Positions 1 to 9,375 are shown, counted from the first letter of the stretch. The stretch: 64,000 nucleotides of DNA from Roseibium album (GCF_001404515.1 NZ_CXWE01000005.1:1-64000), one strand, 5' to 3'. The notes: generated from the sequence alone by a model not told the origin. Numbers and translations are program-made.

Positions 1-55
1 TCAGCGCATGCTTCAGGTCCCGGCTGATCCCATCGCAGATAACACCAAGTTTCAT
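1..55 (-). CDS. Sugar phosphate isomerase/epimerase-like protein, N-terminal fragment
   Basis: Only the first 18 codons lie in the window (MKLGVICDGISRDLKHAL); the gene runs off the left edge. The opening is typical of xylose-isomerase-like TIM-barrel epimerases, whose first beta strand begins with K-L-G-V-I and is followed by D-G-I-S. Its ATG overlaps the stop of the upstream dehydrogenase in an ATGA junction, so the two are translationally coupled and probably work on the same sugar-acid substrate. The family call rests on a very short stretch and the substrate is unknown. Confidence 0.55.
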   Translation of the reverse strand, partial: MKLGVICDGISRDLKHAL

Positions 56-960
56 GACTTTTTGGCCTCTTCGCGGTGGAGTTCAGCCCCGATGATCTCT
101 TCTATGACCCGGGTACAGATCCAGTTGTCGCCGTTCGGATACCTGGTTTTCCCTGCATGGAAGACCTGCATCGCTGCCGCCGCGGTGTGCAACGGTACCC
201 CAAGTTCTTCCCCAAGGTTCATCGAGATTGTCAGATCCTTGTGCATCGTGTTTATGTGGCTGCCCGTTCCCTCGAATTGACGGTCGATGATCTTTTGCAG
301 CGCATTGTTGACGACCCCGCATCCGGCTGAGGATGTCGAAAAGACGTCAAGGATCACTTGCCCTGGCACACCCGCCTTGGCGGCCAAAGCCGCAGCCTCG
401 AATGTCGCCGAGAACTGCGACCCGATCAGTGACTGCAGGCACGCCTTGACGGTTTGGCCATCGCCGGGTGCAGTACCGACGCGGTGAATGTTGGCTGAAA
501 CCGCCTCCATGACCGGGGCGAACTCATCGAGCACGCTCGCCGGCGCCGCCGCCATCATCGTCAGTGTTCCACCCTGTGCGCCAGGGAACCCACCTGAGAC
601 GGGCGTATCGATCAAATGGAGGCCCGAGCCTTCCATCATGTCGCCGATTTCACGGGCCTCCCGTGGCTTGATGGTCGCGCTCAGGATAATGGCGCTGCCC
701 GGTGACATCGTCTGACACAAGCCTCCATCACCAAAAATGACGTCTTTCACCTGATCGCCGTTCATGACCATCACGTAGACTGCGTCCGTTCCGGCGCCCA
801 CTTCGCCCGCGTTCTGCGCAGCAGTCCCGCCCATGGCGACAAACGCTTTCATACGCTCGCCGGACAGATCGAAGCCTTTCGTTTCAAATCCGTTGGCAAT
901 CAGGTTCTTGGCCAGTCCGGACCCCATGTCTCCCAGTCCGATAACACCCGTTTTTTTCAT
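52..960 (-). CDS. NAD(P)-dependent beta-hydroxyacid dehydrogenase (3-hydroxyisobutyrate dehydrogenase family)
   Basis: A 302-residue soluble dehydrogenase expected to oxidise or reduce a beta-hydroxyacid such as threonate, tartronate semialdehyde or 3-hydroxyisobutyrate. The Rossmann fingerprint GLGDMGSGLA is at residues 8-17, the substrate loop DTPVSGG at 118-124, and the probable catalytic lysine is K172 in GQTVKACLQ. The Asn that follows the Lys in classical 3-hydroxyisobutyrate dehydrogenases is replaced by Leu here, which argues for a sugar-acid type such as L-threonate dehydrogenase (inference). It is coupled to the epimerase-like gene downstream, which supports sugar-acid catabolism. 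It is the first of three paralogous dehydrogenases in the window. Confidence 0.85.
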   Translation of the reverse strand: MKKTGVIGLGDMGSGLAKNLIANGFETKGFDLSGERMKAFVAMGGTAAQNAGEVGAGTDAVYVMVMNGDQVKDVIFGDGGLCQTMSPGSAIILSATIKPREAREIGDMMEGSGLHLIDTPVSGGFPGAQGGTLTMMAAAPASVLDEFAPVMEAVSANIHRVGTAPGDGQTVKACLQSLIGSQFSATFEAAALAAKAGVPGQVILDVFSTSSAGCGVVNNALQKIIDRQFEGTGSHINTMHKDLTISMNLGEELGVPLHTAAAAMQVFHAGKTRYPNGDNWICTRVIEEIIGAELHREEAKKS

Positions 961-1199
961 GCATTTTTCTCCGGTTGCACGACAAGATCCTCTGGCAAAA
1001 CGATAGTTTCACCAGCTCCTATGCGCGGGATTTCAAGCGATGGCAGATTAAACCTCCACCGCCGGGCGGGTCCGGAAGACACCCGCTGCCCATTAATCAA
1101 TCAGCAGTCACGTCGCAGTTCGCACAGATCCTGCAAAAAACCTCGCCCGGTTTTGCAGCCAATTCGATGTCAATGTGAGCCGAGAATACAACGGCCCAC

Positions 1200-1979
1200 T
1201 CAGAATGTTTCCTCCACAAACCCCCACGCAACGCGCAAATGCTCGATCAGGGCAGCCTCGGCGCGCGCCGGATCTCTTTCCAGTATGGCGTCGTAAATTT
1301 CCTTGTGAGCGAAATAGACCGTTTCGTTGCGTTCAATGGATCTCCTCATGCGCGCCCAGTTCGGCGAAAGCCACGAAGTGAACCCCTTGTGCATTGCCGG
1401 AAAAACCGGGTTGCCGCTTATCCGGTACAGAACGCCATGAAAGTCGATATCCGTCTGGAAGAATTCTTCTGAATTCGTGATCGAATTGCTGTTGGCAAGA
1501 AGTGCTGCCTTGAGATCCGAAATATGCTCCTTTGTCGCGTTCAGCGCCGCGTCTCGCACCAGGCCACGTTCGATAAACACCCGGCTTTGATAGAGATTCT
1601 GCACACCGGACGGCTCATTCAGCAGGTAGCGGACAATAGTTCCCGTCGCATTGATCAACGTCCCGTAGTCCGGTTTGCGCACAATCGGCCTGAACCTTGG
1701 GCGCAGCTCTATGAGGCCGCGGTTTGCAAGTGCGGAAATAGCTTCGCGAACGACCGTCCGGGACGTCCCGAACTCCTCCATGAGGTCGCGTTCCGGCGGC
1801 AGCGGCTTGTCGTTCTCCAACTCGCCACGCGTAATGCGCGCCTCCAGAGCAGACACGATTGCGTCTGCCGCACGTTTTGCGCTTCGTTGATCCGGAGTTT
1901 CGGAATTTGACAATTTGATTGTACCAAATTGGGGTTTGCCTCGACCAGCGATGCTACTTGCGAGGCTTGCCTGAGGCAA
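1200..1979 (-). CDS. GntR-family transcriptional regulator, FadR/FCD subfamily
   Basis: A winged-helix GntR domain (about residues 33-100, including PPERDLMEEFGTSRTVVREA) is followed by an all-helical FCD ligand domain (about 120-250). FCD regulators usually repress sugar-acid or carboxylic-acid catabolic genes and are released by a pathway intermediate. It is divergent from the dehydratase/TRAP operon, its likely target. The start is uncertain: the frame opens with TTG at 1979, but a GntR-type palindrome lies inside the first 25 codons, so the true start may be TTG at 1913. Neither start has a good ribosome-binding site. Confidence 0.85.
   Translation of the reverse strand: MPQASLASSIAGRGKPQFGTIKLSNSETPDQRSAKRAADAIVSALEARITRGELENDKPLPPERDLMEEFGTSRTVVREAISALANRGLIELRPRFRPIVRKPDYGTLINATGTIVRYLLNEPSGVQNLYQSRVFIERGLVRDAALNATKEHISDLKAALLANSNSITNSEEFFQTDIDFHGVLYRISGNPVFPAMHKGFTSWLSPNWARMRRSIERNETVYFAHKEIYDAILERDPARAEAALIEHLRVAWGFVEETF
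1911..1931. promoter_or_regulatory. Putative GntR/FCD operator
   Basis: A perfect 7-bp inverted repeat, CAATTTG and CAAATTG, flanks ATTGTAC. The centre TTGTACCAA resembles the TGGTA/TACCA half-sites known for FCD-type regulators. It lies at the 5' end of the GntR frame and upstream of the plus-strand dehydratase/TRAP operon, so it could serve both as autoregulatory site and as operator. The AT-rich stretch from 1985 to 2070 probably holds the divergent promoters, but I could not fix a clear -35/-10 pair. Confidence 0.4.
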
Positions 1980-2175
1980 GTTTTTCTAAAAACTCGTCCA
2001 ATTTTCACAAGAAAAATCCCTTTAAAACAGATATTTATCCAGCCATTTAAATCGATTTAGATAACTGAACGGCAAATGCCCTTGACTCACATTTCAAATC
2101 GCGCTCTGCTCAGCCAACTTGGTCGAACCAAAAAACTGTAATCGAATTGTTCTTGGCATCTTTGGGAGGGGTACC

Positions 2176-3291
2176 TTGACAACCATCGTCAGTGTATCCG
2201 TCAATCTGTTTCACATTCCGCTCGCCGAAATTCTGGTGGATGCCAAGCACGGCGATCATACCCATTTCGAATTGATTACGGCGACTGTCACACTTGCCGA
2301 CGGCCGGGAGGGCACGGGCTATACCTATACGGGCGGTAAGGGCGGACATGCCATCGCCGCCATGATACGTCACGACCTCGCACCCATGTTGATTGGAAAA
2401 GCTCCTGACGATGTGGAAGCGATTTATGACGCCATGCAGTGGCATGTGCACTATGTCGCGCGTGGCGGCATAGCCTCTTTCGCGATTTCCGCGGTGGACA
2501 TCGCCCTTTGGGATATCCGCGGCAAGACGGCCAATCAGCCGCTTTGGAAACTCGCTGGAGGCAAGGGGCGGACCTGCAATGCATATTGCGGCGGTATCGA
2601 TCTGGGATTTTCCCTGCCCAAACTGCTAGACAGCATCCAGGGATATCTGGATCGCGGCTTTAACGGTGTGAAAATCAAGATCGGTCAGCCGACACTCGAA
2701 CAAGATGTCGAGCGGGTCGCAGCCGTCCGCAAGTTGATCGGCCCCGATGTCACCTTCATGGTCGATGCCAATTATTCGATGAGCGTTGACGAAGCTGTCG
2801 CCGCGGCAAATGCATTCAGGCCATATGACATTTTCTGGTTTGAGGAACCGACCATTCCGGACGACTATCGGGGCTATGCGGCAATCGCCGAAATCATCGG
2901 CATTCCGCTCGCCATGGGCGAAAATCTTCACACTATTCATGAGTTCGGCTACGCATTGGAGCAGTCCAAACTCGGTTTCATACAGCCTGATGCTTCCAAT
3001 TGCGGCGGAATTACCGGTTTCCTGCAGGTCGCCGAAATGGCCGCCGAATTCGGGGTTCCGGTTTGCAGTCACGGCATGCAGGAACTGCATGTCAGCCTTC
3101 TTGCCGGACTTGGAAGCAAAGGTTGGCTTGAAGTTCATTCATTTCCGATCGAACATTACACCAGGCGCCCTCTGGAAGTGAGAGACGCTTTGGCGATTGC
3201 ACCGGACGAGCCGGGCATCGGAGTAACATTCGACTGGGAGAAACTGGAAGCAGAAGACCTGCTGTCCAGAGAGACGCGGGGAGCTGCTTGA
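2176..3291 (+). CDS. Mandelate racemase/muconate lactonizing enzyme family protein (probable sugar-acid dehydratase)
   Basis: An enolase-superfamily enzyme of 371 residues, a usual length. From the chosen start, K166/K168 form the KxK acid-base motif (VKIKIG), metal ligands are D197 (VDAN), E223 (FEEP) and E249 (GEN), and H299 (SHGM) with D272 forms the His/Asp dyad. This pattern fits a metal-dependent dehydratase or epimerase of acid sugars. The frame is open from 2119, but TTG at 2176 follows a strong GGGAGGGG, so I start there. It leads an operon with a TRAP transporter that probably imports its substrate. The exact acid cannot be read from the sequence. Confidence 0.87.
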   Translation: MTTIVSVSVNLFHIPLAEILVDAKHGDHTHFELITATVTLADGREGTGYTYTGGKGGHAIAAMIRHDLAPMLIGKAPDDVEAIYDAMQWHVHYVARGGIASFAISAVDIALWDIRGKTANQPLWKLAGGKGRTCNAYCGGIDLGFSLPKLLDSIQGYLDRGFNGVKIKIGQPTLEQDVERVAAVRKLIGPDVTFMVDANYSMSVDEAVAAANAFRPYDIFWFEEPTIPDDYRGYAAIAEIIGIPLAMGENLHTIHEFGYALEQSKLGFIQPDASNCGGITGFLQVAEMAAEFGVPVCSHGMQELHVSLLAGLGSKGWLEVHSFPIEHYTRRPLEVRDALAIAPDEPGIGVTFDWEKLEAEDLLSRETRGAA

Positions 3292-3480
3292 CCTGATCGC
3301 GGTGTAACTGCAGCAAGAAGGCCTTGCTGTCGTGACCGCCCGGGGAAACAACGTCGGAGGGGACTGAAGATCCGCCATCGCCTACGGGCGCGGCGGATGA
3401 AATGGCTGGAAAACCAGCGCATTGGGCCGGACGCTATTTTTGGCTGCCGGCCTTTGGAGCAACTTGGGAGGATAAAGAGT

Positions 3481-4524
3481 ATGCTCAAGAAACTGACAAG
3501 AAACATGCTTGCAGGGGTCGCGACAGTCGGTCTTGCCATGTCCATGGGCACTGCGATCGATGCAAATGCCGCTGATGGCGACAAGACCAAACTGCGCATT
3601 CAAACGCACTTCTCGACGGAAACACTTTCCGGACAGATGGCGCAGGAATTCATTGATGACGTTTCCGCCATGTCCAACGGTGAAATCGAAATCGAGATGT
3701 TCTTTGCGTCTTCGGTTGTCAAGTCGGCAGAAACCTTCGATGCGGCAGCGACCGGCATTCTGGACTGCGACATGACCGGTGGTGCCTATCAGACTGGTAA
3801 AAACCCGGCCTTCCAGTTCGCCGGCGATCTGACCGGTGGCTATCAGAACCCCTATCAGCAATATGCCTGGCTGCTGCATGGCGGCGGTTACGACAAGCTG
3901 AACGAGCTCTACAACGCCAACAACATGGAGTTCATCGGCTGGTGGATCCCGGGACCGGAGTCCCTGTCTTCCACAAAGTCCTTCAAGGGCGTTGACGATC
4001 TGAAGAACTGGAAGTTCCGTTCACCTCCAGGCGTCATCACTCTGATCTTCGAAAAGCTCGGTGCATCGCCGATCGTGATGGACTTCAACGAAATCTTCAC
4101 AGCGCTCGAAACAGGTATCATTGACGGCGCAGACGCCGCCAACATCACCAACAATGTCGGCCTCGGCCTCTATGACATCGCGACCGAAACCAACTACCCC
4201 GGTTTCCACTCGATGCCAGCCGACCACCTCGCCTGCCGTAAGGACGTCTGGGAAGCCATGCCGGATCACCACAAGGCGATCCTGAAAGTCGGCATGCAGG
4301 CTCTTGGCTTGAAAAACTCCACTATCAACGAAGTGAAGAATGCCCAGACAGCGAAAGAACTTCGCGAGAAAGGCATCAAGCTGAACACCTGGTCTGATGA
4401 GGATCTTGCCGTCTATCGCCAGGCTGTTCAGGATTCCTGGGTCGAGTTCGCGACAACCCCCGAATCCAAGGAGCTGCTGCAGAGCCACCTGGACTTCCTG
4501 CGTGAACTTGGCGCAATGCAGTAA
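3481..4524 (+). CDS. TRAP transporter substrate-binding protein (DctP family)
   Basis: A periplasmic receptor of 347 residues. A Sec signal peptide covers about residues 1-30 with cleavage after ANA, followed by a DctP fold. ATG at 3481 follows TTGGGAGGATAA and starts exactly at the signal peptide, so the longer open frame from 3397 is not used. The arginine in WKFRSPPG is the family's conserved carboxylate-binding position, so an organic acid ligand is likely. The permease genes follow after a stem-loop. The sequence style fits the TRAP subfamily often labelled mannitol/chloroaromatic, but that label is not a reliable guide to the substrate. Confidence 0.9.
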   Translation: MLKKLTRNMLAGVATVGLAMSMGTAIDANAADGDKTKLRIQTHFSTETLSGQMAQEFIDDVSAMSNGEIEIEMFFASSVVKSAETFDAAATGILDCDMTGGAYQTGKNPAFQFAGDLTGGYQNPYQQYAWLLHGGGYDKLNELYNANNMEFIGWWIPGPESLSSTKSFKGVDDLKNWKFRSPPGVITLIFEKLGASPIVMDFNEIFTALETGIIDGADAANITNNVGLGLYDIATETNYPGFHSMPADHLACRKDVWEAMPDHHKAILKVGMQALGLKNSTINEVKNAQTAKELREKGIKLNTWSDEDLAVYRQAVQDSWVEFATTPESKELLQSHLDFLRELGAMQ

Positions 4525-4548
4525 GCCATAGCGCTCGTATGAAAAAAA

Positions 4549-4576
4549 TGGCGGCAAGACCCGGTTCTTGCCGCCA
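4549..4576 (+). terminator. Stem-loop between TRAP receptor and permease genes
   Basis: A perfect 11-bp stem (TGGCGGCAAGA with its complement) encloses the 6-nt loop CCCGGT and is followed by CTTT. It sits 25 bp after the receptor stop and 210 bp before the small permease. The U-tract is poor, so it more likely causes partial termination or protects the 3' end, giving more receptor than permease. Confidence 0.7.
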
Positions 4577-4788
4577 CTTTCAACTCCGCATCCGGCGTGT
4601 AAGATGAATTCCATTGTCTGTCGGTACGTGGGGCCAAAGCGAACTGCCAATTGAACCGGCAGGTCGCAGAAAAATTGCACCCCAGACACAATCAGCGTGG
4701 CAACTGTTGTGCGCGCCGTCGATGGGAACGAGGCAAACAATATGGTCAGGGCAACGATTGCGCATCGGTGTCTGTCTCCAGGGGGGAA

Positions 4789-5643
4789 ATGATGGCGAAG
4801 CAAAAACCCGGCGGACTGCGGGAATGGGTGATTCCGGTCGCCTTCGCTATTTGTGCAGGTTGGGTCATCTGGCACGGCCCGGCCTATATTCTCGATTTCT
4901 TTCCTCACGAAAACGAAAGCATGACCGCTCAGATCACGGAGCTGCACGAGCGAAAGGATGTGTCTTCCGGCATGTCTGGCCTGTTCGGCGGCACCATGGA
5001 TTTCATCGACTGGGCGGCCCTGTTGCTTCTTCCCGTCCTGCTGGTGGTCGGTATGCGCAGCGTCGTTCATGCCCAGATGGAGTACGCTGACTACACGCGA
5101 TTTGACTATTTTGCGCTGTTCATCGGCCGTGTTGTCATGCTGCTGATCATCATCATGACACTGGTCATGCTGTACGAGGTATTCTTGCGCTATGTCATTG
5201 AAGCACCGACCAAATGGGCCAATGAACTGACGCTCTGGATCGCCGGATTCGTGTTCCTGCTGTCGGGCCTTTACGCGATGCAGCAGCGTTGTCACATCCG
5301 CATATTCATTCTCTATGACATCCTGCCGAGACCGCTGCGCCATGCCTGCGACATCATTTCGGTTGCCCTGATCTGCCTGTTCGCCTTCCTGCTGGTTTTC
5401 GGCAGTTACAATCAGGTGTTCGGCATCAAGTTCCATCGCTGGGAAATGTTCGGAACGGCGTTTGACCCACCGATCCCTGCAACGATCCAGCCGATGATCC
5501 TCATCGTCGTCGTGCTCGTCGCCCTGCAATCCGTTGCCAATCTGATTGCCGACTGGAACAAGCAACCTGCGGAAATGGAAGAGCCGGATATCATCGACGA
5601 AGAAGAGCTGGAAGCAATCAAGAAAAGCGTGGGTGCGAAATAA
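4789..5643 (+). CDS. TRAP transporter small permease (DctQ family), N-terminally extended
   Basis: A 284-residue membrane protein of a TRAP importer. Usual DctQ proteins have about 160-200 residues and four membrane helices. Here six hydrophobic segments are visible (about 12-29, 73-90, 107-130, 142-163, 187-206, 232-252), so roughly 100 residues with two extra helices precede the DctQ core. The core is recognised by LRYVIEAPTKWANELTLW (residues 133-150). The start ATG follows GGGGGG at 4781-4786. The stop overlaps the ATG of the large permease. The acidic tail (EEPDIIDEEELEA) is cytoplasmic in the usual topology. Confidence 0.88.
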   Translation: MMAKQKPGGLREWVIPVAFAICAGWVIWHGPAYILDFFPHENESMTAQITELHERKDVSSGMSGLFGGTMDFIDWAALLLLPVLLVVGMRSVVHAQMEYADYTRFDYFALFIGRVVMLLIIIMTLVMLYEVFLRYVIEAPTKWANELTLWIAGFVFLLSGLYAMQQRCHIRIFILYDILPRPLRHACDIISVALICLFAFLLVFGSYNQVFGIKFHRWEMFGTAFDPPIPATIQPMILIVVVLVALQSVANLIADWNKQPAEMEEPDIIDEEELEAIKKSVGAK

Positions 5644-7271
5644 TGGATGTCGGCACGATCTCAATAGTCCTGGTTTTAGGGCTCCTGTTTCTGCTCGGCA
5701 TAGGCATGCCGCTTGGGTTTGCTTCCGCGATATTGGCCGCGTTGGTCATGATCATGAAGTTCGAGCCCACTCTTCTGACTGATCCGGCAAGTTTCGGCAC
5801 GGGTCTGCTGACAAGCAATCCGGGCACAGGTCCTCTTTATCTTCTCACTCAGAAGATCTTCGACCTGATGACAGAATATGTCCTGATTTCGGTGCCCCTG
5901 TTCATATTCATGGCAGCGCTTCTGGAGCGCTCCGGCATCGCCAAGCAAATGTATGACAGTCTCGATTTCTGGCTGAGCCGGGCGCGCGGTGGTGTTGCCA
6001 TCGTAACCTCCATAATGGCGGTGTTGATGGCGGCCATGTCCGGCATCATCGGTGGCGAGGTCGTGCTGCTGGGACTGATCGCCCTGCCCCAGATGCTGCG
6101 CCTCGGTTACAATCAGAACCTCGCAATCGGCACCATCTGTGCGTCCGGCTCGCTCGGCACGATGATCCCGCCATCGATTGTCCTGATCATTTACGGCCTG
6201 ATCACGGAAACATCGATCAAGGCCCTGTTCACCGGTGCATTCATTCCGGGGTTCATGCTCGCCAGTTTCATCATGATTTACATCATCGTCCGGACCCAGC
6301 TGGACCCATCGCAGGCGCCACTGCCCGAACCTCGCGAAGGTGACCCCGAGGGTGGTGAAAAGCTCCTTATGTTCGGCGGATTCGTAAGCGTGGTCGCTAC
6401 CGGTATCATGGCGGTACTGATCGCCTGGACTGCGTTCCTGACCGTGATGGGGCGGAACGATCCGAACGTCGAGGGTTTCGAAGCTCCCCTTGTAGGAATG
6501 ACAAGTGACCTCCCCTGGCTTATCGGGATAGCAGTGATCGCCCTTGCGTTCATATTCCTGGTTGCAGGGCGGCAGAGAACCGCTTCCGGGTGGGAACATG
6601 GCAAGGGGCTTGTTCCGCCGCTGTTGGTCATCGGGATCGTCCTTGGATCGATCTATGGCGGTGTCACCGGGATCACCGAAGCTGCCGGCATGGGTGCGGT
6701 TGCTGTCTTCCTGATTGCCGTTTTCCGCGGCGAAGCGTCCGTTGACCTGCTCTGGGTCTCCATGATGCGCACGCTGCGTTCAACAGGCACCATCATCTGG
6801 GTGACAATCGGCGCAGCAACGCTCGCCGGTGCGTATACGCTTGCAGGCGGTCCAACTTATATTGCACAGCTCATCATCGGCGCAGATATGCCGTCCATGC
6901 TGGTGATCCTTACGATGATGGTGATCCTGCTGTTCATGGGTGCCTTCATGGACTGGGTCGGCATCGTGTTGCTCATCATTCCGGTGTTCCTGCCAATCGT
7001 GAAAAGACTGCCGATCGACGAAATCGGATTCATCGGCACATTGTCACCCCAGCATGTCGCAGTCTGGTTCGGGGTCCTGTTCTGCATGAACATGCAGGTC
7101 AGTTTCCTGTCGCCACCATTCGGACCCGCCGCGTTCTATCTGAAGTCGGTCGCTCCTGCGCATATCTCGCTGACTGATATTTTCCGCGGTTTTCTGCCGT
7201 TCATAGGGGTGCAGTTGGTCGCGCTCGCAGTTCTGCTGATCTGGCCGACAATCGTCACCCTGCTGCTCTGA
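5643..7271 (+). CDS. TRAP transporter large permease (DctM family), extended
   Basis: The main transport subunit, 542 residues against about 425 for common DctM proteins. Two halves of repeated hairpins and helices are visible, with GxIGGEVVLLGL and SLGTMIPPSIVLI in the first half and GAFMDWVGIVLLIIPVF in the second. The extra length is an insert at about residues 215-330, carrying a charged loop (PLPEPREGDPEGGEK) and additional hydrophobic helices. Both permeases are extended, so this is a distinct TRAP subtype. The TAATG overlap with the small permease indicates coupled translation. Confidence 0.9.
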   Translation: MDVGTISIVLVLGLLFLLGIGMPLGFASAILAALVMIMKFEPTLLTDPASFGTGLLTSNPGTGPLYLLTQKIFDLMTEYVLISVPLFIFMAALLERSGIAKQMYDSLDFWLSRARGGVAIVTSIMAVLMAAMSGIIGGEVVLLGLIALPQMLRLGYNQNLAIGTICASGSLGTMIPPSIVLIIYGLITETSIKALFTGAFIPGFMLASFIMIYIIVRTQLDPSQAPLPEPREGDPEGGEKLLMFGGFVSVVATGIMAVLIAWTAFLTVMGRNDPNVEGFEAPLVGMTSDLPWLIGIAVIALAFIFLVAGRQRTASGWEHGKGLVPPLLVIGIVLGSIYGGVTGITEAAGMGAVAVFLIAVFRGEASVDLLWVSMMRTLRSTGTIIWVTIGAATLAGAYTLAGGPTYIAQLIIGADMPSMLVILTMMVILLFMGAFMDWVGIVLLIIPVFLPIVKRLPIDEIGFIGTLSPQHVAVWFGVLFCMNMQVSFLSPPFGPAAFYLKSVAPAHISLTDIFRGFLPFIGVQLVALAVLLIWPTIVTLLL

Positions 7272-7282
7272 GGACTGGAAAG

Positions 7283-8230
7283 ATGCTGAAACAAAGCGAT
7301 ATCGATCTGTTTCAAAAGCAAGGCTATCTTGTCGTCGAGAATCTGTTGGACGACGTGGCATTGGAAAACATCCGCAGTGAATACAGTGCCTTGATGGACG
7401 AACTTTACGACGGCTGGCTGCAAGAGGGCAAAGTACCTGAAGCAGGCGCGGATATGGGGTTCTGGGACAAGCTGGACCATTGCTACAAAGGCGGTTTTGA
7501 CTGGTACCAACCTTTCGATATCAGCCTTCCCCACGATGGCATCACGGACGAAACGCCCATGCATTTTGGTCCGGCCGTCTTCGCAATGGCGACACACCGG
7601 AACATCCTGGATTGCGTCGAAGCCCTCATCGGACCGGAGATTTCCTCCAATCCGATCCAGCATGTGCGTATCAAGCCGCCGCAGCGGGCGGTCGCGGCCT
7701 CCGAAAGCCGAGCCCACGTCGTTGCGACGGACTGGCATCAGGACCAGGGTGTCACGCTGCAGGAGGCTGACGACACCACGTTTGTCACCGTCTGGCTGGC
7801 AATCACGGATGCTACAGTTGAAAATGGTTGTTTGCAGGTCGCATCAGGTGCTTACGAGAAAATGCTGCCGCACTGCTCCAGATCCCAGGTCGGTATCGCC
7901 GAGAAGTTTCTGCCGAAGGACAACGCCACACCGGCGCCGGTGAAAGCCGGTGGCGCCATCATCTTTCATCCGTTGACACCACATGGTTCGCTTGCCAACA
8001 AGAGTGACAGCTATCGCTGGTCATTCGATCTGCGTTATCACGTGACCGGGCAACCTTCGGGAAGAAGCCATTTTCCGGAATTCGTCGCCCGTTCGCGAAC
8101 CGACCCGGGGTCGGAATTGAAGGATTGGCGCCTCTGGAAACAAATGTGGGAAGACACGCGCCATCACCTGGCACATAGCACACATATTCCGCAGCATCGC
8201 TGGGGCAACGACGCACCCTATTGCGCCTGA
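7283..8230 (+). CDS. Phytanoyl-CoA dioxygenase (PhyH) family protein
   Basis: A 315-residue double-stranded beta-helix oxygenase using Fe(II) and 2-oxoglutarate. The facial triad is visible as H152 and D154 (DWHQDQ) and H234 (TPHGS); R245 (SYRWSF) is placed to hold 2-oxoglutarate. It begins 12 bp after the TRAP permease, so it is probably in the same transcript. Members hydroxylate or demethylate small molecules, including betaines and phosphonates, besides fatty acyl-CoA. Here it probably acts on the imported acid or a derivative; the true substrate is unknown. Confidence 0.85.
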   Translation: MLKQSDIDLFQKQGYLVVENLLDDVALENIRSEYSALMDELYDGWLQEGKVPEAGADMGFWDKLDHCYKGGFDWYQPFDISLPHDGITDETPMHFGPAVFAMATHRNILDCVEALIGPEISSNPIQHVRIKPPQRAVAASESRAHVVATDWHQDQGVTLQEADDTTFVTVWLAITDATVENGCLQVASGAYEKMLPHCSRSQVGIAEKFLPKDNATPAPVKAGGAIIFHPLTPHGSLANKSDSYRWSFDLRYHVTGQPSGRSHFPEFVARSRTDPGSELKDWRLWKQMWEDTRHHLAHSTHIPQHRWGNDAPYCA

Positions 8231-8269
8231 ACATTGCATGAAAAGAACTGCCCAGCCTGGAGTCGGGAA

Positions 8270-9349
8270 TTGAGCCGGAATGATCCCATACGCCTTGTGG
8301 TCATCGGTGCGGGCCTTGTCGGTCAGCGCCATGCACGCCACGCCTTTTCCCATCAGGATTTCGACCTGGCCTGGATTGTCGATCCGAATGAAGCCAGACA
8401 GGAAATGGCGCAACAATTGGAGTGCCGGTGGGCAGCAAGTCTCGAAGACGTACCAGCAGGAGACTGCGATGCGGCAATCATCGCGACACCAAATGCCGAT
8501 CACTTGCCGAGCGGTCTGACTTGCCTGGCCCGAAACTGGGCAACACTTGTTGAAAAACCCGTCGCCGAAACAATTGCAAGCGGTGAAAAGCTGGTCAGCG
8601 CTTTCGAGGTTGCAGGTCTCCCCCTGCTGGTTGGTCACCATCGCCGCTACCATCCCTCGTTTGACAAGGCCAACGAGATGATTTCCTCAGCGGCGCTTGG
8701 TCCGCTGATTTCAGCTTCACTGATCTGGGCGGTTCGGAAGCCTGACAGCTATTTCAAGGCCGGCGCCTGGCGCAGAGACAGTGACGGCGGCCCGCTTCTG
8801 ATCAATTTCATTCATGAAGCGGACCTGATGCTTGGTCTCTTCGGACCTGTTGACGAAGTCCAGGCCATGGTTTCCAGCCACGCCCGCGGAAGCACGGTTG
8901 AAGACAGCGCGGCCATCCTTGTGCGTTTTGCCAGTGGAGTTATCGCGACCGTTATGCTGACGGACGCCGCGCTTTCTCCCTGGAGTTTTGAAGGCGCAAG
9001 CGGAGAGAACCCGACAATCGCGGAAACCGGCATTTCGTCCTGGCGCATCGGCTGCACGGCCGGCAGTTTCGAGTTTCCTGGCCTGCGTGTCTGGACCGAT
9101 GCACAAGGTGACGAAGGTGATTGGTCCCGCCCCTTGAAAGATGAAACAATCGAGACGGCAAAAGTCGACCCGCTGCACGAACAACTCACTCATTTTGCAC
9201 AGCTCATAAGAGGCCAGGTGGACAAGCCCAAGATCTCGGGTCGAGATGGTCTCGAGGCATTGCGCCTTGTGGAGGCGGTTCGCACCGCAGCCCGGACAGG
9301 TCAACCATATTTCGTCGATCAAACATTATCGACGTCAAACGCAGTTTGA
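8270..9349 (+). CDS. Gfo/Idh/MocA family oxidoreductase
   Basis: A 359-residue NAD(P)-dependent sugar or inositol dehydrogenase-like enzyme. The Rossmann motif VIGAGLVGQRHA is near the N terminus, the catalytic-lysine motif EKPVA follows at about residue 99, and HHRRYHPS lies at the start of the C-terminal domain. The frame is open from TTG at 8234, but TTG at 8270 has GGAG seven bases upstream and gives the usual short lead before the first strand, so I prefer it. It follows the PhyH gene and is followed by another dehydrogenase, consistent with stepwise oxidation of one carbohydrate acid. Confidence 0.83.
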   Translation: MSRNDPIRLVVIGAGLVGQRHARHAFSHQDFDLAWIVDPNEARQEMAQQLECRWAASLEDVPAGDCDAAIIATPNADHLPSGLTCLARNWATLVEKPVAETIASGEKLVSAFEVAGLPLLVGHHRRYHPSFDKANEMISSAALGPLISASLIWAVRKPDSYFKAGAWRRDSDGGPLLINFIHEADLMLGLFGPVDEVQAMVSSHARGSTVEDSAAILVRFASGVIATVMLTDAALSPWSFEGASGENPTIAETGISSWRIGCTAGSFEFPGLRVWTDAQGDEGDWSRPLKDETIETAKVDPLHEQLTHFAQLIRGQVDKPKISGRDGLEALRLVEAVRTAARTGQPYFVDQTLSTSNAV

Positions 9350-9375
9350 AAAATCTAAAGTTGAGGAACTTCGAA

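Noticed and set aside
2119..2175. Upstream extension of the dehydratase frame
   Set aside because: The added residues do not resemble enolase-superfamily N termini and the strong ribosome-binding site is just before TTG at 2176.
4021..5664. 547-codon open frame on the minus strand
   Set aside because: It lies antisense to the TRAP receptor and small permease, mirrors their codon pattern and shows no domain, so it is a shadow of the real genes.
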